A DNA stretch of 64,000 bases from Vibrio sp. DW001 (lineage in GTDB: Bacteria > Pseudomonadota > Gammaproteobacteria > Enterobacterales > Vibrionaceae), in assembly GCF_029016285.1 (NCBI RefSeq), contig NZ_CP091975.1:1984001-2048000 (forward strand), written 5' to 3'. A program made the translations under genes and the position numbers. The notes under the pieces were generated by a model that was given only the letters and a program-made list of their open reading frames with translations, was not told the origin of the DNA and searched no databases. Position 1 is the first letter of the stretch. Every line of letters begins with the position of its first letter. Shown one piece after another: positions 54,960-64,000 of the stretch.

Positions 54960-55463
54960 TTAATTTACCTTGTGACTTTTGGTACTGACTATAGGCACGA
55001 TCAAGACCGGAACAACTGATTCTTGTAATACTTTGTGCGAGGTTGAGCCGAGAAAGACCCTTGATAACGCACTCACTTCCCTATTCCCCATCACTATCAT
55101 TCCCGCGTTGTATTGCTTAGAAGCATTAACGATGACTTCTTCAGGCGAACCAAACTGGATATGGATTGAAAAGTGTGGGAATGCCTCTAATGTGGAAAGT
55201 TCTGTTGTCACAAAACGATTGATTCTGTTTCTAACATTAGAAATTATCGACTCTTTATGCTGCGCAGAATGACTCTTTTCGATATTTTTTGGCAAAAGGG
55301 AATGAGATGCGTCTGGGGTGATTTTGTTCACCTTATCGACGGCATGCACATAGATGATCTCTGCATGATGAGAGATCGCCTCCTTCACTGCCACATGAAA
55401 AGCGGTTCGGCTGCCCTCACCAATATCTGATGCGTAAATAATGACGTTAATTTCGTTGCTCAT
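54960..55463 (-). CDS. Universal stress protein (UspA family)
   Basis: A 167-residue UspA-fold protein. NVIIYASDIGEGSRTAFHVAV forms the first strand and helix, and GMIVMGNREVSALSRVFLGS is the G-2x-G-9x-G-type nucleotide-binding motif region with VLIVP at the end. It probably binds ATP. The ATG at 55463 has GGA upstream, and 55475 is the other option. It is first in the operon with the tripartite transporter, an arrangement seen elsewhere in TRAP and TTT clusters. Confidence 0.9.
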   Translation of the reverse strand: MSNEINVIIYASDIGEGSRTAFHVAVKEAISHHAEIIYVHAVDKVNKITPDASHSLLPKNIEKSHSAQHKESIISNVRNRINRFVTTELSTLEAFPHFSIHIQFGSPEEVIVNASKQYNAGMIVMGNREVSALSRVFLGSTSHKVLQESVVPVLIVPIVSTKSHKVN

Positions 55464-55656
55464 TGTGTGTTCCATCGTTAAATGACCGATTCATTACAGG
55501 CGATGTTAGATCAGAAAGAAATCAACCATAAGGATGAAACGTTAAAATTATGTAACGAATTTACTTTTATTTTACATATCAACCTAACGGCTGATAGCCG
55601 CATTGAAATGAGCGTGATTAGATAAATGGGTCTGAAGCACAATAAAAGGAATTAAG

Positions 55657-56958
55657 ATGAGGCATTTAGATTCTCTTACTTATTATGCTGCTACCAAAAA
55701 ATATGACTTAAGCTTTCCGAGATTGACAGAAGATCTTGAAGTAGATGTTGTCATTATTGGTGGCGGTTTTACGGGCGTTAACACCGCACTAGAATTAGCT
55801 GAAAAAGGCATTACAAACACGGTAATTCTCGAAGGGCGCTATCTGGGTTACGGAGGCACAGGTCGCAATGGTGGCCAAATCATGGCTGGATTAGGTCATG
55901 ACTTAGATACGGTGAAAAAGCACGTTGGTCCAGAGGGGTTACAAGAGCTGTTTAAGATAGGTAACCTTGGCGCCGCTATAATTAAGGCGCGTGTCGACAA
56001 GTATAATATCGACGCCGACTTCCGTCATGGCTACGCCTACCTAGGCAGTAACTCTCGTCAAGAAAAGACGCTTCGTGCATGGGAAAAAGAGTTTACCTCA
56101 GTTTCTCCAGACGAAGATATCCAGCTCTTAACAGGATCTGAAATAAAGCAAGTCGTAGGGTCATCCGCCTATAGCTGTGCCCTTAAACATATGGGCGCGG
56201 GTCATGTTCACTCATTAAATTTGTTGCTTGGTGAAGCAAAGGCCGTCAGCGAAATATATGGTGTGACGATATTCGAAAACTCGATGGCAATATCGGTCGA
56301 TTACGGTTCAACCATAACGGTGAAAACACCAACTGGCAGTGTTAAGGCCAAGAAAATGCTATGGGCTTGCAACGGTTTCCTTGATGGAATGGAACCAGAG
56401 ATACACGGAAAGACCATCAACACTTACGCTTTTCAACTCGCCACTGAGCCACTATCTGACGAGTTAATTGAAGAAATAAGCCCAATTCGCGGCGCATACA
56501 GCGATATTCGTCCAGTGATCGATTACTACCGAGTTACAAACGAAAATAGGTTGTTATTTGGCGCAGCAACACGCGCATTAGAATATATTCCTAAGGATTT
56601 AAAGGCATGGAACAGAACGCAAATGCTGAAAATTTTTCCCTACTTAGATAAGGTCAACATTGATCTCGCGTGGGGAGGACCACTCTGTTGCAGCGCAAAT
56701 CTATTCCCGCAGGTCGGTACATTAAAAGAACACTCGAACGTGTTTTATGTCCAAGGTTATTCTGGGTTTGGGGTCACCCCTAGCCACATCGTATGTAAAG
56801 TTCTTGCGGAAGGTATGAGTGAAAAAACCGAACGCTATGAGTTAATCAGTAACATCCCTCATGTAAATGTACTTGGAAAAGATTACATCGCTCCCGCCCT
56901 CCTAACGAGCGGTAAGGTGTGGCATCAAGTTTCCGGTTATTGGACGGGTCGTCGTTAA
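55657..56958 (+). CDS. FAD-dependent amine oxidase, PuuB-like
   Basis: A 433-residue FAD oxidoreductase of the DAO family. The dinucleotide-binding loop is VVIIGGGFTGVNTALELA (about 31-48), followed by the covalent-flavin-type region GYGGTGRNGGQ that marks gamma-glutamylputrescine oxidase PuuB and its relatives. It would oxidise a primary or secondary amine to an aldehyde, giving peroxide. The ending YSGFGVTPSHI is typical as well. It is followed 15 bases later by a cupin gene, and is divergent from the transporter-aldehyde dehydrogenase operon, whose aldehyde dehydrogenase could take its product. Confidence 0.85.
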   Translation: MRHLDSLTYYAATKKYDLSFPRLTEDLEVDVVIIGGGFTGVNTALELAEKGITNTVILEGRYLGYGGTGRNGGQIMAGLGHDLDTVKKHVGPEGLQELFKIGNLGAAIIKARVDKYNIDADFRHGYAYLGSNSRQEKTLRAWEKEFTSVSPDEDIQLLTGSEIKQVVGSSAYSCALKHMGAGHVHSLNLLLGEAKAVSEIYGVTIFENSMAISVDYGSTITVKTPTGSVKAKKMLWACNGFLDGMEPEIHGKTINTYAFQLATEPLSDELIEEISPIRGAYSDIRPVIDYYRVTNENRLLFGAATRALEYIPKDLKAWNRTQMLKIFPYLDKVNIDLAWGGPLCCSANLFPQVGTLKEHSNVFYVQGYSGFGVTPSHIVCKVLAEGMSEKTERYELISNIPHVNVLGKDYIAPALLTSGKVWHQVSGYWTGRR

Positions 56959-56973
56959 GCTAAGGAGAAAACA

Positions 56974-57336
56974 ATGAAAGCATTATTACTTAATGGAACG
57001 TTGCCTGAAATGGCAGAGATAGGCAGTGTCACAAACTTAGGCTCTACCGTGATCGAAGGTGACCCGCAGGCTAGCATAGCCATGGTTGACGGCGCCCCGG
57101 AAGACACCGTGGTCTGCGGTATCTTTAAATGTACGAAAGGTGTCTTCTCTATGCAATATCCATTCACGGAGCATGCCACTGTTATAGAAGGTAAGTTGAA
57201 GCTAAAGAATGTAGACACTGGTGAGGAATCTACTTTTGGCCCCGGCGATTCATGGTTTGTGGCGCAGGGCAGCAGAATCGAATGGCACATTATCTCTAAC
57301 CATTTTATTAAACACTACTTATCGGTAGCGAGTTAA
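56974..57336 (+). CDS. Cupin-domain protein (DUF861/EutQ-like)
   Basis: A 120-residue single cupin barrel. The middle has FTEHATVIEGKLKL and GPGDSWFVAQGSRIEWHI, the two cupin motifs of the Cupin_3 group. One metal-binding histidine set is partial, so enzymatic activity is doubtful. Co-occurrence with PuuB-like oxidases is common, suggesting an accessory role in amine oxidation. The strong AAGGAG site precedes the ATG. Confidence 0.85.
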   Translation: MKALLLNGTLPEMAEIGSVTNLGSTVIEGDPQASIAMVDGAPEDTVVCGIFKCTKGVFSMQYPFTEHATVIEGKLKLKNVDTGEESTFGPGDSWFVAQGSRIEWHIISNHFIKHYLSVAS

Positions 57337-57371
57337 TACGTCACATAGTTACAAGATGGTATTTTGAAACC

Positions 57372-57405
57372 AACGCACCTAACGCATATTAGGTGCGTTT
57401 TTTTT
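57372..57405 (+). terminator. Intrinsic terminator of the oxidase-cupin operon
   Basis: AACGCACCTAA (57372-57382) and TTAGGTGCGTT (57389-57399) form a perfect 11-bp stem with a 6-base loop, followed by T's. Confidence 0.95.
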
Positions 57406-57598
57406 GCTAAATAAACGGTTACTTGTCATCACTCAATGTGGATGAAATATTAAATTGGTTTTTCATTGCTAGGGGATCGAAACATTAGACTGACATCCAC
57501 TGTGTATTGGCTTGGCTCAGTGTGTTAAAGTGCGCGCAATTAAACTTAGGCATCACACTTTCTGGTTGCTAAGACCACATTATAAATTAGGAGCTATT

Positions 57599-58075
57599 AT
57601 GACTAATAACGATATTTTACGCCGCATTCGCTACACCTTCGACTTTAAAGATTCTCAAATGATCGCAATATTTGCAGCCGCTGACCACACAGTAACTCGC
57701 GCTCAAATCAGTGACTGGCTCAAGAAAGAAGAAGACCCAAGCTATATTAAAATGGTCGACACCGAACTGGCTATTTTCTTGAATGGTTTAATTAATACTA
57801 AGCGTGGGAAACGTGAAGGCGAACAACCTGCGCCAGAAAAACGCTTAACCAACAACATGGTTTTCATGAAGCTTCGCATCGCATTAAACATGAAAGCAGA
57901 AGATATTCTGGAAACAATGGAAGTCGCTAACTTTATTATGAGTAAGCACGAACTAAGCTCTTTCTTCCGCAAACCAGACAACAAACATTACCGTGAATGC
58001 AAAGATCAAATATTACGAAATTTCCTAATGGGTATTCAACGTAAACTTCGTCCAGAAGACACCAACGAAGGTTAA
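57599..58075 (+). CDS. DUF1456 protein, YehS-like
   Basis: A 158-residue protein with two similar helical halves of about 70 residues: TNNDILRRIRYTFDFKDSQM and TNNMVFMKLRIALNMKAEDI. This repeat is the DUF1456 signature known from E. coli YehS; function is unknown. AGGAG lies 6 bases before the ATG at 57599. An in-frame start at 57512 has no such site. The helicase gene follows 36 bases later. Confidence 0.85.
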   Translation: MTNNDILRRIRYTFDFKDSQMIAIFAAADHTVTRAQISDWLKKEEDPSYIKMVDTELAIFLNGLINTKRGKREGEQPAPEKRLTNNMVFMKLRIALNMKAEDILETMEVANFIMSKHELSSFFRKPDNKHYRECKDQILRNFLMGIQRKLRPEDTNEG

Positions 58076-58111
58076 TCCTTATCGTTGTTATCCATTAAGA
58101 AGAGTACATCC

Positions 58112-59338
58112 ATGCCATTTTCTAAACTGCCTCTAAGTTCTGATATAGTGTCTGCGTTACCAGCAGACATTATTACGCCAAGAGAAATACAAACGCTTGC
58201 TATCCCGGAGATGATGAGCGGTCACGATCTACTTGCATTAGCACAAACAGGAAGCGGAAAGACACTGGCATACGGGTTACCTCTGATAGAAAAAACCAAA
58301 GACAACCGCCATGCAACTCAGGCTATTATTTTGGTACCCACTCGCGAGCTCGCTACTCAGATAAATGAAGTTATCTCGTCAATAGCACAACAGGTTGATA
58401 TACATTCGATCTGCCTTTGCGGTGGTGTAGACAAAGAGAAGCAGATTAGACAATTATCTCACAACCCCGAGATCATCGTCGCCACACCCGGACGACTGCT
58501 TGAGTTAATCAATGAAGGTTCCGTTGAGACACATAAAGTCAACACGGTAATCTTCGACGAAGTTGATCGGTTATTGGATATGGGGTTTTGGTCAGACCTG
58601 AATGCGATATTAGATACACTGCCGGCTCAACGTCAAACGGTCATGTTCTCCGCCACCTTACCACCAGAGCTAGAAAATAAAGTCAGCATGCTACTCATTG
58701 ACCCCGTACGCGTTCAAGCCCATGCCAGTAATAGTGTGGTAGAACATATTGACGAATCTCTTTATTTGGTGAACAAAGGCAGCAAAGCGAAGGTTCTAAT
58801 ACAACAGATAAAACAACACAACTGGCAACGAGTGTTGGTGTTTATTGGCGCACGTGATAGTGCTGATTCGCTAAACAAAAAACTGACCAAAGCTGGTATT
58901 TCAACAGCCGTGCTTCACGGCAATAAAAGTCAAACGGAGCGAGAAGAGACACTTCAATTATTTAAACAAAGCAAGGTCAAGGTTCTTATCGCCACCGACC
59001 TTCTTGCACGCGGTATTCACATTGAAGAACTACCGGTCGTGATTAATTTTGAAGTACCGTCTAGTCCTGAGGTGTATGTTCATCGAATTGGCCGTACAGC
59101 ACGCGCCGGAAAGCAAGGCTGCGCCATATCATTAGTTTGTCACGCGGAAAGTGACTATCTGGATGCGATTCGACAATTTACAAAACGAGAATTATCGCTT
59201 AGTCAGTTAGCCGAATTTCCAATTACGGACAAGCCATCAACAGGCGAAAGTAAACGTGCGCCGAGAGACAAAAAAGCCAACCGACGCACCAATCACAAAA
59301 AAAGCGTTAAACAGTTCCAAGGGAAAGATAAACGATAG
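58112..59338 (+). CDS. DEAD-box-type RNA helicase with DEVD motif
   Basis: A 408-residue ATP-dependent RNA helicase. Motifs in order: Q-like region near TPREIQTLAI, motif I AQTGSGKT, Ia PTRELA, Ib TPGR, II DEVD (in place of DEAD), III SAT, V ATDLLARGIHI, VI HRIGRTARAG. The basic tail (KKANRRTNHKKSVK) should bind RNA. The start is ATG 58112; a TTG at 58085 is in frame. It resembles the RhlE/DbpA-size helicases of vibrios. Confidence 0.9.
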   Translation: MPFSKLPLSSDIVSALPADIITPREIQTLAIPEMMSGHDLLALAQTGSGKTLAYGLPLIEKTKDNRHATQAIILVPTRELATQINEVISSIAQQVDIHSICLCGGVDKEKQIRQLSHNPEIIVATPGRLLELINEGSVETHKVNTVIFDEVDRLLDMGFWSDLNAILDTLPAQRQTVMFSATLPPELENKVSMLLIDPVRVQAHASNSVVEHIDESLYLVNKGSKAKVLIQQIKQHNWQRVLVFIGARDSADSLNKKLTKAGISTAVLHGNKSQTEREETLQLFKQSKVKVLIATDLLARGIHIEELPVVINFEVPSSPEVYVHRIGRTARAGKQGCAISLVCHAESDYLDAIRQFTKRELSLSQLAEFPITDKPSTGESKRAPRDKKANRRTNHKKSVKQFQGKDKR

Positions 59339-59383
59339 TACGTTTATCCTCTATGAACCGTTTGGTTTTTAAGCAACATGTCC

Positions 59384-60292
59384 TTACTCTTGAGCCCATA
59401 ACCATGCTGCACCACGTACACCACTTGAGTCTCCGTGGATGGCTGCTTTTATGGGTGTATGACATTCCCCACCAAATGTATACTCTGGCAGAATCTTAGG
59501 GACGTTACTATATAATCGAGTCACGTTACATACGCCGCCAGCTAAGACAACAACATCCGGATCGAGTAAATTCACTACACTGGCGATAGATTTCGCGAGT
59601 CGACGTTCATAAACCTCGAGTGTGAGCAATGCTGTTTCATCCCCCTTGTCCGCCAGATCTGAAATTTCTTTCCCTTTAAGTAACTTACCTGTTCTTCGTT
59701 CGTAATCGGCACACAGTCCCGTTCCAGACACAAACTGCTCAATGCACCCGTGTTGACCACAATAACAAGGGGTAGCATCGGCAATTTCACGTTCTTCTGC
59801 ATCTTGCCATGGTAGCGGGTTATGCCCCCACTCACCGCCAATACCATTACCACCAGCATGTGGGACACCATTAACGACAATACCCGCACCTGCACCCGTA
59901 CCTATAATTACGGCCAAGACCATTTTGTACCCAGCACCCGCGCCATCTGTCGCTTCTGATACAGCCATGCAATTCGCATCATTGGCGACGCGAACCTCAC
60001 GCCCAAGCAAAATAGTTAGGTCTACATCGAGTGGCTTTCCATTAAGCCAAACTGAATTTGCGTTTTTTACTTTTTGAGAATACGGAGAGATCGTGCCAGG
60101 AATCCCAAGCCCAACGGTGCCTGTCTGTCCCGTAGCTTCTTCTGCGTCCACCACTAAGCCTTTAATCGCGTGAAGCGTATCAGGATAAGAACCTTTTGGG
60201 GTATCGACTCGTTTTCTAAACAGCTCTTCACCTTTATCTGAAAGAGCAATGGCCTCGATTTTCGTACCGCCTAAATCTATCCCAATGCGCAT
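59384..60292 (-). CDS. mak: Fructokinase/mannokinase Mak (ROK family)
   Basis: Sugar kinase that phosphorylates fructose and mannose with ATP. The 302-residue length and many blocks match E. coli Mak: [45 protein letters not shown], the zinc-binding [12 protein letters not shown], and [16 protein letters not shown]. The Asp of [11 protein letters not shown] is the catalytic-site region. AAAAGGAAAA precedes the ATG. It appears to be a single gene. Confidence 0.94.
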   Translation of the reverse strand: MRIGIDLGGTKIEAIALSDKGEELFRKRVDTPKGSYPDTLHAIKGLVVDAEEATGQTGTVGLGIPGTISPYSQKVKNANSVWLNGKPLDVDLTILLGREVRVANDANCMAVSEATDGAGAGYKMVLAVIIGTGAGAGIVVNGVPHAGGNGIGGEWGHNPLPWQDAEEREIADATPCYCGQHGCIEQFVSGTGLCADYERRTGKLLKGKEISDLADKGDETALLTLEVYERRLAKSIASVVNLLDPDVVVLAGGVCNVTRLYSNVPKILPEYTFGGECHTPIKAAIHGDSSGVRGAAWLWAQE

Positions 60293-60439
60293 ACTAATTT
60301 TCCTTTTTGGTTTTAAGTTGTTGATGGGAAATCGGAAAATATTGTGGCGTATTTAGCAGATAGAATCTGTGCGGGTAGTCATGGCGTTGAAGAATTATTT
60401 TTGAGGTTAAACCAGTACTGAATAAAGGCAATGGTATAA

Positions 60440-60467
60440 ATAATAGGCAGCAAAAGCGGCCTATTAT
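60440..60467 (-). terminator. Intrinsic terminator of the aldehyde dehydrogenase gene
   Basis: ATAATAGGC (60440-60448) and GCCTATTAT (60459-60467) form a 9-bp stem. T-rich tails follow on both strands, and it lies 30 bases after the stop codon of the aldehyde dehydrogenase. Confidence 0.75.
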
Positions 60468-60496
60468 TTATTAGTACAGATTATAAGCTAGGAAAA

Positions 60497-62017
60497 TCAA
60501 AAGAACCCTAAAGGATTAATATCATAACTAACCAATAGGTTTTTCGTATTTTGATAATGATCTAGCATCATTTTATGCGTCTCTCTACCAATACCTGATC
60601 TCTTATACCCACCAAAAGCCGCATGCGCTGGATAAGCGTGATAACAGTTTATCCAAATACGCCCTGCCTCTATCTTGCGTCCCATTCGATACGCAAGATT
60701 TTGGTCCCTAGTCCATAGCCCTGCACCTAACCCAAATTCAGTGTCATTTGCAAGAGCCAGTGCTTCTGCTTCATCCTTAAAGGTCGTAACCGCGATAACT
60801 GGGCCAAAAATTTCCTCTTGGAAAACGCGCATTTTATTATGGCCTTTAAGCAACGTTGGTTGAATGTAGTACCCATCATTCAGACCGTCACCTTGTTTTG
60901 CTACGCTACCACCAATGAGTACTTGAGCGCCTTCTTCACGACCTATCTCCAAATAACCCAGTATTTTATCGAACTGTTCTTTGGAGACTTGAGCTCCCAC
61001 TTGAGTGTTCGGATCTAAAGGATCGCCTTGCTGAATACCTTTCGCTCTTTCCACCACTTTCGCAATAAATTTATCGTATATAGATTCTTGAATAAGAACA
61101 CGAGATGGGCATGTACACACTTCGCCCTGATTGAAGAAACCTAACAACATGCCTTCAACACACTTATCCAAGTACTCATCTTCGTAATTGAAGATATCTT
61201 CAAAGTATACATTAGGTGACTTACCACCCAACTCTACCGTAGATGGAATAAGGTTATTTGCCGCACATTTTAAAATATGTTGACCAACAGTTGTCGAACC
61301 AGTAAAAGCTAATTTAGCAATTCTGGTACTCGTTGCCAGTGCCTGACCTGCCTCGTTACCAAAACCATTAACAACATTGAGGACGCCAGGTGGTATTAAA
61401 TGACCTATTTTTTCCATTAGAACAAGTATCGACACTGGCGTTTGCTCTGCGGGTTTTAAAATAATACAACAGCCCGCCGCTAACGCAGGAGCGAGTTTCC
61501 ACGCAGCCATTAGCATCGGGAAATTCCATGGAATAATCTGACCTACAACCCCTATCGCTTCAGGGAAATGATAGGCAGCTGTATTGGCATCGAGTTCAGC
61601 AGCGCTGCCCTCTTGTGCCCGAATACACCCTGCATAGTAACGAAAATGGTCGACCACTAAAGGCAGGTCAGCGTTCAATGTTTCTCGAACTGGTTTTCCA
61701 TTTTCCCATGTTTCGGCGACGGCTAATTCTTCCAAGTTTTGCTCTATCACATCAGCAATTCTCAGCAGCATATTTGAACGTTCACCAACGCTGGTCGCTG
61801 CCCATGCATCTCTTGCTTTGTGCGCAGCGTCTAACGCTAGGTTAATATCCGCTTCATCCGAACGGGCAACCTGACAGTATTCTTTTCCGTTTACTGGCGA
61901 TAGATTTGAAAAATACCTGCCGCTGACAGGTTTTACCCATTCGCCACCAATATAATTATCATAAACAGATTTGAAATTAACAATAGAACCTTGCGTTCCT
62001 GGCTGAGCATAAATCAT
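60497..62017 (-). CDS. aldB: AldB-type acetaldehyde/aldehyde dehydrogenase
   Basis: A 506-residue aldehyde dehydrogenase of the AldB/AcoD/ExaC group. Marks: [43 protein letters not shown], the general base in [10 protein letters not shown], the nucleophile in [10 protein letters not shown] and [11 protein letters not shown]. It likely oxidises acetaldehyde or related aldehydes from alcohol or acetoin breakdown. GGAAGG lies before the ATG. A sigma-54 promoter lies upstream and an AcoR-like activator gene is divergent, the standard layout for this group. Confidence 0.92.
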   Translation of the reverse strand: MIYAQPGTQGSIVNFKSVYDNYIGGEWVKPVSGRYFSNLSPVNGKEYCQVARSDEADINLALDAAHKARDAWAATSVGERSNMLLRIADVIEQNLEELAVAETWENGKPVRETLNADLPLVVDHFRYYAGCIRAQEGSAAELDANTAAYHFPEAIGVVGQIIPWNFPMLMAAWKLAPALAAGCCIILKPAEQTPVSILVLMEKIGHLIPPGVLNVVNGFGNEAGQALATSTRIAKLAFTGSTTVGQHILKCAANNLIPSTVELGGKSPNVYFEDIFNYEDEYLDKCVEGMLLGFFNQGEVCTCPSRVLIQESIYDKFIAKVVERAKGIQQGDPLDPNTQVGAQVSKEQFDKILGYLEIGREEGAQVLIGGSVAKQGDGLNDGYYIQPTLLKGHNKMRVFQEEIFGPVIAVTTFKDEAEALALANDTEFGLGAGLWTRDQNLAYRMGRKIEAGRIWINCYHAYPAHAAFGGYKRSGIGRETHKMMLDHYQNTKNLLVSYDINPLGFF

Positions 62018-62102
62018 AGGTCATCCTTCCTTTAGATACATTTCATCATTCGTTTCATCGTTTGTTGTGTGCTCTATTTTTATTGAACACTGACATCTGT
62101 AA

Positions 62103-62119
62103 CGCAATTCACACGCCAA
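62103..62119 (-). promoter_or_regulatory. Sigma-54 promoter of the aldehyde dehydrogenase gene
   Basis: Read on the minus strand, TTGGCGTGTGAATTGCG fits the consensus TTGGCACG-N4-TTGCA, with the invariant GG and GC 10 bases apart. Transcription would start near 62092, about 75 bases before the ATG. Activator sites probably lie in the 62150-62260 part, where TGTTC occurs twice (62212-62226). Confidence 0.8.
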
Positions 62120-62272
62120 CATGTTAGAACTTGCTGTAATTAAATAGTAACAGTATGATTACATATAATTAACATTAACTAGCAGCGGGCTAACATCGCC
62201 CAACAATACCCTGTTCACTTTGTTCAACTGTCTTAAAGTGGCACACCAGAAACGTTACATTTTGGAACACTT

Positions 62273-64000
62273 ATGAATCTTCAAATCGACGACACCATTG
62301 ATTGGCTGAACAATTCATGGCACAGAAGCAGTGAAGCAGGGCTAAGAGAGAATCGACTTCCCGACGATATTCGATTGGAAAGCTTTCAACTTAGCGAAAG
62401 AAGAGATAACGCTAAGAAGCTGATTAACGGATTGGAGAAATACGCGCTACCCCTTTTTAACCAGATGTTTGCTCGAACCAATAGCCGACTGATACTAACC
62501 GACATACAAGGTGTAATTTTAGGTTCATGGGGCTTAGAAAAATTTGCCAACCGCCTCACCTCGATTGCATTAGAAAGTGGCGTTTGCTGGCAGGAAAACC
62601 TGAAGGGAACGAACGCGATAGGAACCGCCATTATAGAGGCCAAGCCAATATCCATCATTGGCAATCAACACTTTATCCATCAACATCGATTTATCAGTTG
62701 CTCTGCAAGCCCCATCTTCAATCATCAAGGCGAAATGCTCGGAATTTTAGACATTACCAGTGAGCAGCAGGTGCATCACTCCAATACCCAACTTCTAATT
62801 CAAAGCATGATTCAGAAGATAGAAAATAGCCTGTTATTTGGCATACCAAATGGCACAATTCGGGTTGATATCGCTTGTGATAAAGCACTGCTTGATAGTG
62901 GATGGCAGGGTATTATGATTGCCAATGAAGCCGGCGAAGTCATCGCCCACAACCAACTGGCATCTCAACTTTTGGATCATCAAGAAATAATAGGTGCACC
63001 TCTGGAGCATCTGTTAAAACACGAAGCCACCCCATTTGTGTACCGTTTACATCCTCAGTCAACAAAACCTATTCCAAAATCAGTTACCTATTCTCCTTCT
63101 AGCGAACTACACCAAGGGGATGAACGCATTGAAAATGCCTGGCAACAAGCGTGCAAGGTCATCGACAAACAGATCAATCTGTTGATCTTAGGCGAGACCG
63201 GAGTTGGTAAAGGCGAGTTTGTTAAAGCACTTCATCAACAGAGTAAGCGCAAGCAGTCCCCCCTTGTGATTGTTAATTGTGGCGCACTGCCTAAAGATTT
63301 GATTGAGTCAGAGTTGTTTGGTTATGCACCAGGGGCATTTACCGGAGCAAGCCACAAAGGCTATCAAGGAAAAATACGTCAGGCAGACAAAGGCACTCTT
63401 TTTTTAGATGAAATTGCCGACATGCCGCTCGAAGCGCAGTGTCGTCTGTTACACTTTCTCCAAGAAAAAGAAGTGGTTCCGGTAGGTTCTAATCAGACCT
63501 ATCACGTGGATATTCAAATCATCGCCGCCACACACAAGAATATAGAGCAGCTTATAGCAGAAGGTCGTTTTCGACAGGATCTCTATTACCGATTAAATGG
63601 CCTAGTTTTTCACCTGCCTTCGTTAAGAGAAAGAAAAGACAAGGTTGCCCTGATTAAAAAAATTCACAGCAAACACTGTAAGAACGAACAAAAGCTGGAC
63701 AAGGATTTATTGATCCTGCTCGAAGATTTTACTTGGCCCGGAAATATAAGAGAATTAGACAACGTATTGCACGTTGCAACGCTGCTCGCGTGCGATGAAC
63801 CCAAACTTATGCTCAAACATATTCCCGACCACATCAGCGCTTCATTGCAATCTTTAAATCAAACGAGCCCGTTAGGTACGGAAGCTAGAGGTGAAGATAT
63901 TAGCCTTCAAGAAACCGTCGAAGATACATTAATTAAAATCTATCGGGCCAATAACGGTAACATCAGTAAAACGTCTAAAATCCTTAGTATCAGCAGAAAT
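62273..64000 (+). CDS. AcoR-like sigma-54-dependent activator (runs past the window end)
   Basis: The frame is open for 576 codons to the window edge. The N-terminal half holds a GAF-like sensor (VCWQENLKGTNAIGTAI, typical of AcoR proteins), then an AAA+ domain with Walker A GETGVGKG, the sigma-54-contacting loop GAFTGA in ELFGYAPGAFTGA, Walker B GTLFLDEIADM and the R-finger region. The end, GNISKTSKILSISRN, is the start of the Fis-type helix-turn-helix. GGA lies 9 bases before the ATG at 62273. It should activate the divergent aldehyde dehydrogenase. Confidence 0.93.
   Translation, partial: MNLQIDDTIDWLNNSWHRSSEAGLRENRLPDDIRLESFQLSERRDNAKKLINGLEKYALPLFNQMFARTNSRLILTDIQGVILGSWGLEKFANRLTSIALESGVCWQENLKGTNAIGTAIIEAKPISIIGNQHFIHQHRFISCSASPIFNHQGEMLGILDITSEQQVHHSNTQLLIQSMIQKIENSLLFGIPNGTIRVDIACDKALLDSGWQGIMIANEAGEVIAHNQLASQLLDHQEIIGAPLEHLLKHEATPFVYRLHPQSTKPIPKSVTYSPSSELHQGDERIENAWQQACKVIDKQINLLILGETGVGKGEFVKALHQQSKRKQSPLVIVNCGALPKDLIESELFGYAPGAFTGASHKGYQGKIRQADKGTLFLDEIADMPLEAQCRLLHFLQEKEVVPVGSNQTYHVDIQIIAATHKNIEQLIAEGRFRQDLYYRLNGLVFHLPSLRERKDKVALIKKIHSKHCKNEQKLDKDLLILLEDFTWPGNIRELDNVLHVATLLACDEPKLMLKHIPDHISASLQSLNQTSPLGTEARGEDISLQETVEDTLIKIYRANNGNISKTSKILSISRN

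Noticed and set aside
55549..55578. TATGTAA and TTACATA inverted pair upstream of the usp operon and oxidase
   Set aside because: Only 7 bp in very AT-rich DNA; chance is likely.
1..64000. CRISPR arrays, tRNA and rRNA genes, integron attC sites and prophage genes
   Set aside because: Looked for and not seen; no regularly spaced short direct repeats, no cloverleaf, no integrase or phage structural genes.

Overview
The window reads as an ordinary stretch of a Vibrionaceae-type gammaproteobacterial chromosome (moderate AT content, typical Shine-Dalgarno starts, TTG and GTG starts in places). The assignment is an inference from gene content: a DUF3087 protein, a vibrio-type ribosome-recycling-factor-like protein, an alternative oxidase, YbiT, Mak, NemA, NfsA and a cold shock protein with a long leader. 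I see no rRNA, tRNA or CRISPR array. One insertion sequence is intact.

1-9.4 kb: NUDIX hydrolase, a 7TM/EAL c-di-GMP phosphodiesterase, a PPC/DUF296 protein, DUF3087, NfsA, a CYTH (class IV adenylate cyclase-like) protein, a TDT-family (TehA-like) exporter gene broken by one in-frame TGA, an XRE regulator and a small membrane protein. 9.5-14.2 kb: a glycyl radical enzyme (GRE) and its radical-SAM activase, separated by an intrinsic terminator, with a divergent TauE/SafE exporter. 14.3-19.4 kb: a 1,697-residue STAND-like NTPase with about fourteen 46-residue TPR units and a C-terminal membrane anchor. It is the most unusual protein here and a candidate sensor or defence protein.

19.5-31.5 kb: GNAT enzymes, two orphan periplasmic binding proteins, a VOC protein, alternative oxidase with a small membrane protein and a divergent MocR regulator, a MarR/DJ-1 operon with a clear palindromic operator, a chemoreceptor and the ABC-F protein YbiT. 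31.8-34.7 kb: homocysteine methyltransferase family protein, cold shock protein with leader and terminator, a membrane protein and a glutaredoxin. 34.9-39.2 kb: a minus-strand operon of an octaheme cytochrome c with TPRs, a DUF4345 membrane protein and a secreted type I sulfatase.

39.7-49.1 kb: chemoreceptor, PAS-GGDEF-EAL protein, an IS110-family (IS1111-type) element with subterminal inverted repeats and a structured downstream non-coding end (probable seekRNA/bridge RNA), zinc ribbon protein, LysR regulator with divergent C45 peptidase, and NemA. 49.5-57.4 kb: a catabolic locus with a LuxR-type regulator, an operon usp-tctC-tctB-tctA-aldehyde dehydrogenase, and a divergent PuuB-like amine oxidase plus cupin. 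Together these suggest uptake of a small carboxylate or amine and its oxidation through an aldehyde. 57.6-64 kb: DUF1456, DEAD-box-type helicase, Mak fructokinase, an AldB-type aldehyde dehydrogenase with a near-consensus sigma-54 promoter, and the divergent AcoR-like sigma-54 activator that runs off the end of the window.
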